DNA from: Parietaria judaica
Lineage: Eukaryota; Streptophyta; Magnoliopsida; Rosales; Urticaceae
Direction of reading: 5' to 3'
Length of the DNA stretch: 64,000 nucleotides
Assembly (NCBI GenBank): GCA_954871525.1
Contig: OX940868.1
Location: forward strand, 12,142,056-12,206,055
Within the stretch, counting starts at the first letter, position 1. Each line of letters starts with the position of its first letter. Shown piece by piece: positions 9,985 to 21,928 of this stretch. The notes beneath the pieces are model-generated. The model saw only the letters and a program-made list of their open reading frames with translations, was not told the DNA's origin and did no database searches. The position numbers and the translations under genes were made by a program.

Positions 9985-11469
9985 ATGACGGAGTCCGAGA
10001 TTTTCATGCCATCTTGGCCATTTTATGAAGATTCGGCTCACCAACGCGTCGATGACTGTGGTTTTTCGCCTCTGTTCGAGGCTGTCGACGGCTATTTCGG
10101 GATTTCCTCGGACCCCTTTTCGCCTTTGGTCTTCAGTGAGTCTTCTCAGATGTCCATGGAAGAGTTCGGTTCCCATTTGGGCGGCGAATTCGGGAGCTTC
10201 TACGCGTGTTTGGACGAGAGTGTCGGAAGTTTTCCTTCACAAGTCGACGATCAGTGGAGTCCGCTCAGCTCGCAGTCAATGAGATCCGATGCCACTGCAG
10301 CCCCGACGCAGAAATTGCCGCTAATCTTGCCATGCCAAGACGTGGAGATCGAGAACGAGCTCAGTCTTCGCCATCTCTTGAGTGCATATGGGGAGGCTCT
10401 GGAGAAAGGGCATAAAGAGCTCGACAGAGTAATTCTCTACCGCGTAGGTGAGCGAGCGAGCCTGCTAGGCAAGCCCTTCGAGCGGATCGGATTTACCTTG
10501 GCTCGAGAACTGACCGGAGTCGAGTGTGATCAGTACCTCCAGCGAGAATCAGCGAAGAACTATGGCGCAGCGTTTGACGCTATGACTCGAATCCTACCTT
10601 TTCAGAAGTTCGCTCACTTGACCGCAAACACGGCCATCCTCGATGCGTTACCGGAAGACGCAGAGACGTTCCACGTAGTCGATTTCGATGTCGGCGAAGG
10701 GCTTCAATGGCCTCAGATAATAAGTGCGGCTTCCCGGTTGCGACGGCTTAGAAGACTGAAACTGACATCGGTAAAGTGGGGCTTCGATTTAACCGACAAT
10801 TCGACTTTCGATGTGACGAGAAGGTTACTTGCGGAGCAAGCTAGAACATATGGCGTGAAGCTGGTCATAGAAGAGATGGGAATGGAGGATTTGGTGAGAG
10901 AGTTAAAGAGGGGAAAGAAAAATGGTAAGGATAGAGAATTCCTGGCATTCAATTGTATGATCGGACTTCCACACATGAGGAAGCTAAGAAGCCGAAAGCT
11001 CGTGACTGAATTCCTAAGCTTAGTGAAAGAATCGCTCCTCGATTCTGTCGGAATTCTACTAGTCGGGGACGCCGATCCTTGCGAGAAGCTAGCCGAGACA
11101 AGTCCTAACTTCAGCGCGTTCTTCGAAGGCCACGTTTTGCATTATGCGGCGATGTTGGAGGCGACCGAGTCGGGCTTCCCCACCCATCTGGCGCAGGCGA
11201 GGGCAGCTGTGGAATGCCTCTTCGTCGCGCCATTTGTCTCTTCCCGTGCGTGGGCAGACGCTTGGGCCTCGGCCCACGGCGCGAGTCCTCGACGGGTTTG
11301 GTTGGAGGGTATTGCACTGAGCGAGGCGAGCGTGGCGGAGGCGCGGGAGATTGTGAGAGGAGAGGGGTGCTACGGAGTGAGGGTTGAAGGTGTGAACGGG
11401 AATGAGGCTGCGTTGGAGTGGAACGGTGTTCCCTTGGTTAGAGTATCAGCTTGGAAAGCTCCGAGATAG
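9985..11469 (+). CDS. GRAS-family transcription factor, NSP2-like
   Basis: Intact single exon of 494 aa, typical of intronless GRAS genes. The first ATG is 9985; the frame is open further upstream but only from a TTG. An acidic, variable N-terminus (1-125) precedes the GRAS domain: first leucine-rich region about 127-205, VHIID-type motif as FHVVDFDVGEGLQWP (229-243), second leucine-rich region about 255-310, the AFNCMIGLPHM segment (321-331), PFYRE-like region about 375-402, and the SAW end with WNGVPLVRVSAWK (479-491). VHIID and FNCMxxLPH resemble NODULATION SIGNALING PATHWAY 2 and its non-legume relatives, nuclear regulators that in legumes act with NSP1 in symbiosis signalling and strigolactone biosynthesis. 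Orthology to true NSP2 rather than a sister clade is not settled by eye. Confidence 0.93.
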   Translation: MTESEIFMPSWPFYEDSAHQRVDDCGFSPLFEAVDGYFGISSDPFSPLVFSESSQMSMEEFGSHLGGEFGSFYACLDESVGSFPSQVDDQWSPLSSQSMRSDATAAPTQKLPLILPCQDVEIENELSLRHLLSAYGEALEKGHKELDRVILYRVGERASLLGKPFERIGFTLARELTGVECDQYLQRESAKNYGAAFDAMTRILPFQKFAHLTANTAILDALPEDAETFHVVDFDVGEGLQWPQIISAASRLRRLRRLKLTSVKWGFDLTDNSTFDVTRRLLAEQARTYGVKLVIEEMGMEDLVRELKRGKKNGKDREFLAFNCMIGLPHMRKLRSRKLVTEFLSLVKESLLDSVGILLVGDADPCEKLAETSPNFSAFFEGHVLHYAAMLEATESGFPTHLAQARAAVECLFVAPFVSSRAWADAWASAHGASPRRVWLEGIALSEASVAEAREIVRGEGCYGVRVEGVNGNEAALEWNGVPLVRVSAWKAPR

Positions 11470-13113
11470 AGATGACTTTTTCTTTTGTTTTTTGTATGTA
11501 GTTTTCATTAGTTGATGGTTGTATATAGATAGGACTTTTCTTCTAGCCATTTGTAACTAAGTGTGGACGTGTAAATCTTAAAATGTAGTAGTTTTTGTGT
11601 AATCTTTTAGTCGGACATATATCCAAGACCAACGCTGTGAAAATGTTGAATGAAATTATGAACAACTTAGACTAGAATAGCTTATGGGCTTTAGGCCCTT
11701 AGAGTACGACTACATAGGCCCATGTGGGCTTTATTAGTTCAGATTCAAATGAGTTTGATAATTGATATGATTAATTAGAGTTCATTCAAAGATTCTATAG
11801 ACACGATATAAGGGATTAACCTTGGTGCATTTTCGGAGTCTTTTTTTTCCCGAGCTAAGGTCCCCGAACAAGGAGCCTCCCCGGCCCGTTGCTCAAAGAT
11901 TGTGCTTTAACCTGAGTCATCTTGGTCTTAGAGCCGCAAGCTCCTCCCTCTCACCTCGGGAAGGGACCCGTTCAAACGTGTGTTTTACCAGCAAGAAGCG
12001 ATTGACAAGAGTACTTAGAGTCCTTGCAATACCTATGCAAGTATGTGGAGCATTGTTCCCCACGTTAGCAAACCGGTCAACCCGCTATAGTGTGGTGGAG
12101 GATCGTCTAAGTTTGCTTGTAAGCCTGCCCGTCGCACCCCCCGTCTCATCTTCTCGATCAGAACGACTAATTGTTTCCACGCTACGTCCGTTCAGCTCTT
12201 TCGACTGAGGTTGCCCGATTTAAGGCCGGACAAAATAATTCGAGGGAACAAAACCATGGACTAGTCTCCTGTGGGTTTCACTAATTGATTATATTGACTA
12301 AGATTTAAATGAGTTTGATAATTAATATGATTAATTAAGCCAGGTGCCCTCTGTGGACCTTTCTCACTCCTTATATTTTGGGGCATGAACATTGCTTTAG
12401 TGACATTTTCTCTTTTTTCGGTTGGGATTTCCGGGATCCCACTCGATGTCTACTTAATTATTCTTTTAATGTTTCTTGCAAAATGTCAGACGGAAAAACC
12501 TCTATACAGTAAGCACCTCGTCGACGAGCGAACCCACATAAAATTCTTGTGTGTTTGCTCCCCGCCACTAGCTTTATTCTCGCTCAAATGTTGTTGCTCT
12601 CCATACTCTAAACAAGTTGTTCTCTGACAAAAAATCAAGACAACATATATACTATAAAACCTCTATAAATTAAAGGCATTTTAACGTAATAGCCAAATAC
12701 AAAGTTTATATTTGCTAAAGGGTTCTTTGCTAAATAGCCAACTTTTAGTTTATATTTAAGCATAGTCAATTAACCATGTTAATGTCTATAAAATGACTTA
12801 TATACCCTTATTTATCACATTTATACATTCTGCTTTTAATATCCCATTATAAATAATGAGATTCCATTCCACTAATAAATTTGAATTTTAATAATATTAA
12901 ATTAAATATGAAAATTAGATTGGAAATTGAAAATCCCATCGTGTTTTAACCGTTAATTCGTCTACTAACCCGTTAGAAATAAAAACTGATATTAAAATGT
13001 CACCTCATACATAATGATTATTTTACAAAGATAAAGTAAAGGTTGACTATTTTGCAAATCAAACAATTATAATTCATTGTTGGGAGAAATTTCTCATAAA
13101 TTAATATTGTTAG
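11470..13113. other. Downstream of the GRAS gene: 3' UTR, then repeat remnants
   Basis: The first ~200 bp hold AT-rich likely 3' UTR with AATAAA-like signals. Two direct copies of AAATGAGTTTGATAATT-ATATGATTAATTA (about 11747-11790 and 12305-12342) flank a GC-richer stretch (11800-12240) that looks like a non-coding retroelement remnant. Near 12645-12800 is AT-rich DNA with AATAGCC motifs shared with the foldback element at 38683. No gene is supported. Confidence 0.4.
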
Positions 13114-14005
13114 TGTTGATATGTAAATTCGTCCCGTATTAGGAACGACAAGGTCATTAATTAAATTTACGGTCCAAGTAATTTAAGACCAAAGTTATGA
13201 ATATAATTAAATATTCATACACGAATGAGCCTTTTAAATATATATAAGTAAAAGCCCAATAAATATCTGAACAAGGCCCAAGCCCGACCAGGCCCCTCGG
13301 CCCAAGACCCAAAGCTCATCCCTGGCAGGAATTGCCAGAAAGGGACTTGAGCAGGAATGTGTCCCCGACAAGGAAACTTGGGCACGAATTGCCAGAAAGG
13401 GACCCGAGCAGGAATGTAGCCCCGACAAGGAAACCCGAGCAAGAATGCAAAGTCAGCAAGAAGACCCGAGCATAAAAAGTCAAAAGTCCCATTCACACTC
13501 CGAAGCCTGACCAGGAAAATCGACATGACCAAGATTCAAACTCCCACAACACTAAGTCAAAGTCCAGCACCGCGCGATTCTCTCAAGTAGTGGCCCACGT
13601 GTCACCTCGGCAATGAGTCAAGTACCTAACTCGCAACTACGACCAACGTCCACTAAGACCACCAAAGGACATAAATTGGAAGCCTATAAAATGAGAAGAG
13701 CAGCTCCATTTCAAGCACACAAGCATTCACCGGAGAGAAAAGAGTCCGTGAGATTTGTATTTTCAGAGTGTTTATTATTTCTTATCGATAATCTCAGAAT
13801 CGGCTTGTGATTCTGGTTAATCTTTCTTTCAAATCAATAAACATAAAGAGGACATAGTCAACTACCGCATTTGGACGAATTTATTATTATCACCGTCATA
13901 GTATTGACGACGCGGAGGTCAAGATCCACGATCATTTAGCAAATTCGAATCGAAATCCCATACACATTAGTTTTGTGATTGTTGGTGTGCGAAACCATGC
14001 CAACG
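13114..14005 (+). mobile_element. Probable solo LTR related to the LTR at 59654-60507
   Basis: Starts TGTTGAT and ends CAACG (expected CAACA), about 892 bp, with flanking 5-mers GTTAG (13109-13113) and GTTGG (14006-14010), a one-mismatch target duplication. The first ~25 bases, TGTTGATATGTAAATTCGTC, resemble the start of the minus-strand LTR at 60507. A TATAAAA at 13685 and AATAAA at 13836 give plus-strand U3-R-U5 order. The U3 holds a ~57-bp direct repeat (about 13327-13445). No internal sequence adjoins it. The right boundary is less certain than the left. Confidence 0.6.
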
Positions 14006-14877
14006 GTTGGGACCGGAAAAATTTATTATGGTTTAGGGTTTAGGGTCGGGTTTATCAATTATTTATCAGGGTTATTAGTTCATCAAGTATTTATTTAACG
14101 AGGTTCTACTGTATATGTGTATATATTTATACATTATCGACAACAATTATTTTAGAGAGCTTACCCGACCCTGTCGGATAGTAGTTTTCCAGCGAATACA
14201 GTTTCTGAAACATTTATTGAGAAAATCATATTTTTTTTTAATATACTACTACGAGGAAATCACTAAAATAAAAAAATAAAAAATATATATCATCAAAACT
14301 CGGTTACGAAACTGCAACGCCAAAGGACTTTAAAAAGAAAATTAGTGGCAATAGTGCCTAAATTTTGAGCAATCAGAACAATATAGGTTTTTGGTTGTAA
14401 AAAATAGTTGTAAAATTATTCAAGTCGACCAAACTCTGAGGATAAAACTTTTTATTTTTCTTTATTTTTCTCTTACGAATGTTGGTCAAATGTAACGTGG
14501 CGTCAAGTTGACTGAAATGTGCATCACCTCTATTTCGCTCGTCGGTTCATACCAACAAAAAAAAAAAAGGTGAACGTAAATATAAGTTGCTTCAGCTTCG
14601 TCAACTTTAGTAGTTTTGCCGTTTTTCCAGTTTAAACCGATAGTGATTAAAGTTCGGATACTTATGTCGCGGATAACTCAATTTTAACAGCATCTTCTTC
14701 ATTTTCCCGCTCTCTGTGTGGACTCTAGGGCAAGAGCTCCGTCACAAGTTTCAGTGTCTCTCTTCTTCTCTTTCGATTAAGTTGGCCTGAAATGTACCAC
14801 TTCATTCCTTCATCTTTTTAACCAATTCAAAGGCTTGAATTCTCCGATTCGACAACCCTAGCAATTCGCAGACGAAA
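14006..14877. other. Intergenic upstream of SPC24
   Basis: Contains a short TTTAGGG-type run (about 14032-14048), AT-rich DNA, and the presumed promoter and leader of the SPC24 gene, with pyrimidine-rich sequence at 14690-14780. No separate gene is supported. Confidence 0.4.
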
Positions 14878-17034
14878 ATGGGAGATCCTTCCAAGGACAT
14901 TGGCGTCGAGAAGCTAGTCTCCTACTGCAACGATCTCGTCGCGGTTCTCAAGAGCAAGAGAGACACTGAAACCATGACCCACAGCTTCGGCCATGCCCAC
15001 ACCCTGCGATCTTCCTGCGATGCCGATCTCCTCAAACTTCAAACCTCTATTCAAGGTCCTCTTCTTTTTCTTGCTTTTCCTCTCTTTGCTTCCTGAATAA
15101 TTAGGTCAGCCAATTGGGAGTAGAAAACTTTATCAAGTTTTCAGTGATTCTGTTTGAATGAATGGAAATCGATACCTTTTTGTTCATTAAGTAGCTTCTT
15201 TTGTTCATAATTGAACTGGAATCGAAAAGCTAGAATTAATTTCTGATGCAATTGTTTTCAATTAGTAGTGGCTTTTATGGATTTTGAATTTTGAATTGTT
15301 CGTTAAATTGAATTTATGGATGACATTTAAAGCCAAAAGATTTATCATATTACTCCATATGACCAAACACTTAGATTAGGATAAATAAACAAAGTAGGAG
15401 GGACGGGATTCTTCTAGTAATAACGATTGCGTCGACTTTTCTGGACCAGATTATGAGAGCAAACTAGATGCCTGCAGGGAGAAAATCGAGGCAGCGAGAT
15501 CCGAGGTTGTGAGTGATGAAGAGTTAGATCTGCTTCTCAAACAACTTGAAGAGGAGCATAAGAAAGAAAATTTGCTTTCGGAGGAGCTTAGATAAGTGCA
15601 AAAGTGCGGTATATTTTCTTTTCTGATTCGGGGTGGAATTCCGTGCTTACTGATTTTTTTTACTCCGATCGTATTATTATCAACACAGCTATTACCAGCG
15701 AAATCCATGACAAGGAGCGGATGAGAATCTCCAACCAGGAGCGGAACCAAGCACTGGAGAAACGTGAACAAGATGAGCTCAATGCACAGTAAGAGAAAAT
15801 GTTTGCTCTCATAATGGACTACATTGAAGCACAAGTGTTTATATGGATTTAAATAACTAGTTTAGAGTGAAACTGAATCTTTTATAACCATTAAAGTAGA
15901 ATAATTATCACATAGTATAGAGAAATTGTTTTTTTGTGCAGATCAATGCTTTAAACAACTTATAGTTTATCATAACTAAGTAGTTTTTCGATATCAAAGC
16001 TATGGGTGAAACGGTCCTGTTTCGGGAACCGGGATTTTCACTCTTCCGGTCCCTGTCCTTTTTCTAGAAATCCTGATTGTTTACATTCAGGGAACCAGGA
16101 CAGGACTGAATGGAAGAACAAAATCCTTTTTTTTTTTTAATTCGGATTGGGAAAAGGGAAAATAATCTGAGACGGGACAGACTGGGTTAATCAATAATTA
16201 ACAATTAATAATAATTCACATTACATTACCAACCTATCTGGAAACGTAAGCTTAAGTGCTCAACTAATCAATACAAACTGGAATTTTATCAATAAACTCT
16301 GTACTATCGTCCCCTTGTCTGATATTCTAACTGAATGATAATTAAACACAGAATCAATATGTAAGAAACTTGTAGACTAAACATCAAATATATGTGCACG
16401 GTAGTGTGCAAATATATATCAAACTATCACAATTTCTAGCTAATAATATTGAATGAAAAAAAAATCTATATAATAAATAATTCGGGAACTGAGACAAAAT
16501 ATAAATTTTATAACCATGTCCTAGTAGAATATCGGGAACCAAGACGTCCCGGTTCAGGTATTCTAAAAAAATCGAATGTCTTGCTATACTAAACATGATG
16601 GGAGTCCGCAACAAAACAGGGAGGTGGAATTTTGGTCAAAATTTCCGCCCCTAGCAATATCCATGACTTCTATTGTGCTCCTTTAAAAGATGAATATGGT
16701 CTCTCTTATTGCTCAGGAGGACACTTTCCATGCTCGCTTCAGTCACCAATATCATTCCCAACTTATCGGAGCCATCGAAGATCTCAGGGCGTATCCTTTA
16801 TTATGACCTTTCTTTTTTACTTTAATAATTTGCATTTGATTCTTTATGCAATCATTTTTTATGTGTGTGCCTCCAAAAAAGAACGAGGCTTAAAAGGATT
16901 TTGGGTTTTCCTGAGCAACGTGAGCAACAGATATTGTTGATAGAGAGAAAAAGGAGGTAAAGAAGTTTGAAATTGACTCAAAGAGAAGTGCTCTTGATAC
17001 ATGTGATGCTATTTGGAAGATGATCGATCCATAA
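14878..17034 (+). CDS. SPC24-like kinetochore protein (Ndc80 complex), intron 2 splicing compromised
   Basis: Exons: 14878-15055, 15450-15591, third exon from 15689 or 15699 to 15788, 16717-16790, 16931-17034. The N-terminus MGDPSKDIGVEKLVSY, the following heptad-rich coiled coil, the SVTNIIPNL segment and the C-terminal VKKFEIDS...CDAIWKM end match plant SPC24 (Arabidopsis MUN). SPC24 pairs with SPC25 and anchors the Ndc80 complex to the inner kinetochore through its C-terminal globular domain. After EELR the frame meets TAA (15593), where a donor is expected: the site reads AG|ATAAGT, not GT. A cut there joined to the AG at 15697-15698 gives 195 aa, near family length; the stronger CAG at 15688 shifts frame. 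Without splicing, a 108-aa N-terminal product results. It may be a recent pseudogene or a non-canonically spliced gene. Confidence 0.75.
16003..16655. mobile_element. MITE-like insertion in SPC24 intron 3
   Basis: The stretch from GGGTGAAACGGTCC to TTTCCGCCCCTA has loosely inverted ends (GGGTGAAAC / TAGGGGCGGAAA) and internal CGGGAACCGGGA, CCCGGTTC type motifs like those of the other hAT-like MITEs in the window. It occupies most of the 928-bp intron. No clear target duplication was found. Confidence 0.45.
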
Positions 17035-18240
17035 ATGGTAATTTGTATCCCAAAATGCCATGTCTAACGACATTCATTTTGTCACTGTTATGTGCTATGC
17101 TGTTTCTTATATAACTAGACGGGACGATTCATCGTTTCTTTGTTACTTCTTCACGCGAGTGTGGCGAGGATTTGCAATCGCCTTTACTTGTAATTCTAGT
17201 GTATATTCGATCTTAGACCACTCACCGTAGTGGATTTTAGGAGGGAAAGTTTAAGTTTTACGTTTAAATTGAGGTGAAACCGGCTTTTCCCCACGAAAGT
17301 TGCTAATTTTAAGACGACTATAGCGCAATTGATTTCTCAAATTGCATTTTTTTCCTCAGAACATCAGCAATATTGGCAATGATCACGGCTCTGCTGACTC
17401 ACTTGGTTTCGGTTTTTTCGAAGCTCATATCTTGCCAAATGTATATTGACCGATTACTGTATCGGTTTGCCACTTATATCTTGCCAAAAATGTGAAAGAG
17501 AAACTTGGATGGATGTAAGTTAAACATTTCATAGAGAGACCAAAATTTAAATGCTAATAATAGTTGTTTAGTTAGGTAGCAATCTAGACTTTAAATTTGA
17601 AGCGATATACTCAACATATGATTCTAATTAATTGTTGAATTTTCCCAAAAAAAAAAATTGTTGAATTGAAAGACAAATATTAAAACCATTGTATTAGTGC
17701 CATCATAAAATTAAAAAAAAAAATCAAGGACAAAAAAGGGGGTTCGACTTTGTATTTGTTTTCTTTTCTAAAAAAATCTAAGAATAAGATGGAACATACG
17801 GGAAGGTAGGGGTGGACAAAAGAAATCACAAACTGAATCTTTTATTGAAAACCGATCAAACCAATAGCGATTAAACTGCAACCGCTATTAAAGCGGTTAA
17901 AATCGAATATACCTAGAAAAAAATTGAATACCCGAATTAGATAAAACCATTTTTTCAGGTTTTAATGTGAAAACTGCAATCGTTTTTCTGATTTTACCGC
18001 TTTAACTAACTCTAATGCTATATTTTATTATTTTCAATGGACCATATCTATCAACACATCAAAAAGATTTCTCTTTTCTACTCTCTTGATATAAGAGTGA
18101 ATATCGCACAGTGTCAGACTAACATTCGTTCGACGCATGCACCAAGACATTTTTATCTCTATCATTACTGCCTAAGTCACCACTCAATGAGCTCGGTCCA
18201 TGGTTGGTAAGCTTTCTATTACGTGCATTTTTCAGATTAT
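17035..18240. other. Intergenic with a truncated MITE
   Basis: 3' flank of SPC24 then AT-rich DNA. From about 17808 a TAGGGGTGGACA start followed by ACCGATCAAACC-type repeats resembles the hAT-like MITE family, but no matching right end was found. Confidence 0.35.
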
Positions 18241-18258
18241 TAAAAATATGGGTCCCTA

Positions 18259-18834
18259 ATGCAAAAATCAAACTCCATTCCTAAAGTTAAAGCTCGCCGA
18301 CCCACTTTCAAGCCTGCAACCAGTAGTCAAGATTCGTCAAGTACAACTCGAAGACCCACCACGTGCCCAAAAAGGCCTCACGTGAGGACATTGAAGCATT
18401 CCCGACTACCCAACGTGGATAGGGAAGCCTCACCAAGCCCTAGGCAAGGCTATAACAACTATAACATGCCATTGACAATGTCCAGTGACGTCGACTACCT
18501 TTGTTGGGAACGTAGACCTCTCATAGGCAACGGCTACCAACGTCGACAACCTCATCAGGCAACGTCAACTTGGTATTGGCAATGTCCAGTGAGGACGTCC
18601 TCACTATGGCAAGCTCCAGTGGCGACATCAACATCCTATTTGCAATTTCTAATGGTGATGTCCTCACTGTGGCAAGGTCCAGTGGCAACATCAACCAAAA
18701 CGGACCATGCCAACGACGGCAGACAAGCTCCAAGCGGCGACTTGCTACACCTCACCAACGAGATTTATAAGATCAAACGTCAAGCTACAAGTAATCCAAT
18801 CTCACATGCTAAGGACACTCCGAAGTCGTCATAG
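18259..18834 (+). repeat. Imperfect short tandem repeats; open frame probably not a gene
   Basis: Variants of GGCAA(C/T)GTCCAGTG, GACATCAAC and GTCCTCACT alternate from about 18460 to 18720. A 191-codon frame spans the region, but its translation is low-complexity and repeat-driven, lacks a domain, and similar frames are open in other phases. Most likely a retroelement non-coding region. Confidence 0.4.
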
Positions 18835-19178
18835 GATCCGAAGTACTACATCACGAGGCCTCCGGAAAGCACCGGGACAACGTATGAGCTACATAACCGA
18901 GCAATGACCTCCCCCCATCATAAATGGCGCAATTTCCATGGAATATGCCAAGGAAATATTCCATTTAGATGTCCTTAAATGTTGAGAAGTCGTTACTCAT
19001 TTTCCCTAAAAATAGAGACCTCATTTCCTCATTTTACATTTTTTCCTGAGTTTCTCTCTCTAGAATTTCTCTTATTTCCTCCCTTCTTTCTACGGGAATC
19101 GGGCTCGCGTTTGTTCAAGACAGTGTTCATCAATGCTCACATCGTAGTCGAATCTCTCTTCGAACATCACCACAATTC
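18835..19178 (+). other. Leader-like sequence interrupted by the solo LTR at 19179
   Basis: GC-richer, pyrimidine-rich DNA resembling a retroelement U3/leader. It was contiguous with 21929 onward before the LTR inserted. Confidence 0.35.
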
Positions 19179-21923
19179 TGTTGGACATGTGTGTCCTTAA
19201 ACAAGATATTTTATCCCTTTGTAAAAGATTATGACAAGTCGTTGAATAAAGATGATGCTTATTATGATAATCTTATTATAGTTTCTGGTAGAGTAAAATA
19301 GAATGTTTGATTCCTTAGTTCATGAAGGATGCAATTATGTTATTATTATCACAACAGAGTCAATGTGAGGAAGAATTAATAATCATAATAAATGAACTTA
19401 AAATGTCCGTGACCTGATCAACTGGGTGGGAGCCCATTAATCGTACAAGGTCATTAATGTGACTAAGTGATAATCCTATTCTGGATTTTGTGTGTGTCAC
19501 ACTCACTAGAAGTGCATTAAGTATGAAGTGTCTTCATATTGGACTGGACCTGACTTAAACTCCGGAAGTTATCATATAAGACCGTCACTGATAACTTGGA
19601 GTTGAGTCACTAGTAGATGATCAAATGGATATTCGATCTAAGTCCTGAGTGATCTTGAGTCCAAGCTGCTGACTTGATTGTTCTTTGATTTAACCGTTAA
19701 AGAACACGAAATATTACCGCTGTTCCCAACACTATTATTTTGGGAACATGAGAGTCAGCAGTAAGGGTAGCTTGGTCATAGACATGGGCATCACACAGCT
19801 CTCTTTAGAGTGATGATGATTCCCTTGATTGTCGGTGGTGAGAAGTGAGAGATACCCATGCGCAACTTATGAATCGAAACCATAAGTGGGTTACTCATGA
19901 TATTACTGACTGAGTCAAGGATGAAAATACAATGAGGGGCATAACGGTAAAAACCGCCTGCTCATTTATGAATCATCAAGTGAAAGATCAATAACCCGAA
20001 TTTGATTGTATCAATGGACACCCTGCTATTATAAAGGGAATAATATATACCGTATCACTAAAGAGTGCAGCCTCGGGTCTATAGTGGAATCACTTCGAGG
20101 TTTGACGAACAACTAGCAGTTCGTTGGAGCTTAAGTGATACGGGTCCATGGTCCCCAGGATAGCTCCGTGACGGATTATGCGTACGTGATTAAAATACAT
20201 TCGGGATAATGTTTAATCATTTGGCTTGACTTATAAAACTGAAAGGTCTGTGTCAGACATCAGATAGTTTTATCGTTGGCGTGGAAAAAGTATCATATTT
20301 TGGTACACGAAATTAACTGACAAAAAGAAAGTTAGAATTTAGATTTTCTATCAGCACCATGTTGTTGGAAATTAAATTCTAAGCAGCTTTGCTTTTTGAA
20401 CCAAGTCATTTCGACTTACGGTTAGTGATTTATGGATTTTCTAAGTTTGTGATCGGTTCGATAAACTTTGAAATTAAATCACATGTCACGAATTTAAATG
20501 ATGGTGTGGCACCATGACATTTTTATGTGTGATATTGAGATCAGGATTTATTAATATAATTTAATTATTTGGATTTAATTATTAATATCTTATTAATAAT
20601 TAATAGATTTATATTAATAAATGAATATATATATATTTATATATATTAATATGTGTAAATTCGAATTAGGGTTTGTTATATGAAACCCTAGTTAAATTCG
20701 AATGGTATGATTTGGTATTTCTATATTTGCGGCATAAGTACCAAATGTTTTGGTATTTTTGCAAATCCCTAAAATCAATATTATCCATTGGATCGGTTAT
20801 GAATTAGTATCAACCGTTGGATTAGGATATTGATAAATTCGAAATTAATGACTTGGTGACCAAGTTCTATTTTTCGAATTTGATTAATTAATTATATCCG
20901 TTAGATCGGTCTAAGATTTAATCTTTACCGTCGGATTGAAAATTGATTAATCATATATATATATATATATATATATATCTATATATATTCGAATTATGTT
21001 TAAGGATAAATTCGAAATAATGTTTTTAATAAATCTATTTATCCTAAACTTATTTGATCCATTAGATCGGTTTTAAGAATCATCTCAACCGTTGGATCTA
21101 GATAATAATGATTTGAATTTTATATATATATATATATATTATAATTCGAATTTTATGATGATAAGAAGATAAGATTGAATTTTTGATTTATCTAAATCTT
21201 TCTTATTTAATTAAATCCCTAATTAATTATATCCATTGGATTTAGATGAGATTAAATCTGGACCATTGGATTAAGATAATTAATTATATTTAATTAATGA
21301 AATTCGAATTTAGGGAGGGAATATCTCCAATTCGGTTACAGTCTTGAACCTATAAATAGGAGGCTCATTCTACACATTTTTCACACCTTTCCCCAGAGAA
21401 AAATTCGAACTCTCCCTCTTCCTCAGGGTCTGCGAATTTTCTCTCTGATCTCTTTCTTCTGGTTCGGCTTAGGAGACTATTTCTCCGGAAGCTTAAAAAG
21501 AACCATCAGTTAAAGTTTTGCGACGGAGTCCTGCCGGCGAAGCCCACGCTTCAATACGAGGATTCCAGGAGAATATCCCGGAAGATCACGGGAGATTCCC
21601 TCAGCACCGGCGGAGCCCTGCCCGATTCAGAGCGCGCAGCCGGAAATCGTCAAACGAGGTACGGCCTTATGCATTGGGTTAATAAATGCAAACATTTACT
21701 GCTTTCTATTTATTTCCTATTATGACTAGTTTATTAATAATGAGTTGTGAATATTAAATTGCATAATATTTATCAGATCTTGGGATATGGTTATTATCCG
21801 ATATTCGGACCGTTGTTAGGATAACAAGTTTTTCCGCTTTAAATTAATTTTTAAATGTTACCCTGACGGTTTGGACGTATAAATCGTGATAATTATATGG
21901 AATCCGAGACGTGATTTTCAACA
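19179..21923 (+). mobile_element. Solo LTR, 2.75 kb, with perfect 5-bp target duplication
   Basis: Begins TGTTGGACATGTGTGTCC and ends TTTTCAACA; the flanking 5-mers are both AATTC (19174-19178 and 21924-21928). A plus-strand TATAAATA lies near 21350, followed by a GC-rich leader and AATAAA near 21680, so U3-R-U5 order is plus. The U3 contains several CCGTTGGATC/CCGTTAGATC motifs and (AT)n runs. No internal retroelement coding sits beside it, so the copy is a product of LTR-LTR recombination. Confidence 0.85.
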
Positions 21924-21928
21924 AATTC

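Noticed and set aside
14032..14048. TTTAGGG-type telomere-like repeat
   Set aside because: Only about two units; too short to suggest an interstitial telomere array.
15604..15792. Separate small gene starting inside SPC24
   Set aside because: It is exon 3 of SPC24 plus intron sequence; it continues the family alignment.
18259..18834. 191-codon open frame
   Set aside because: Translation is low complexity and follows the short DNA repeats; frames in other phases are also open; no domain or splice support.
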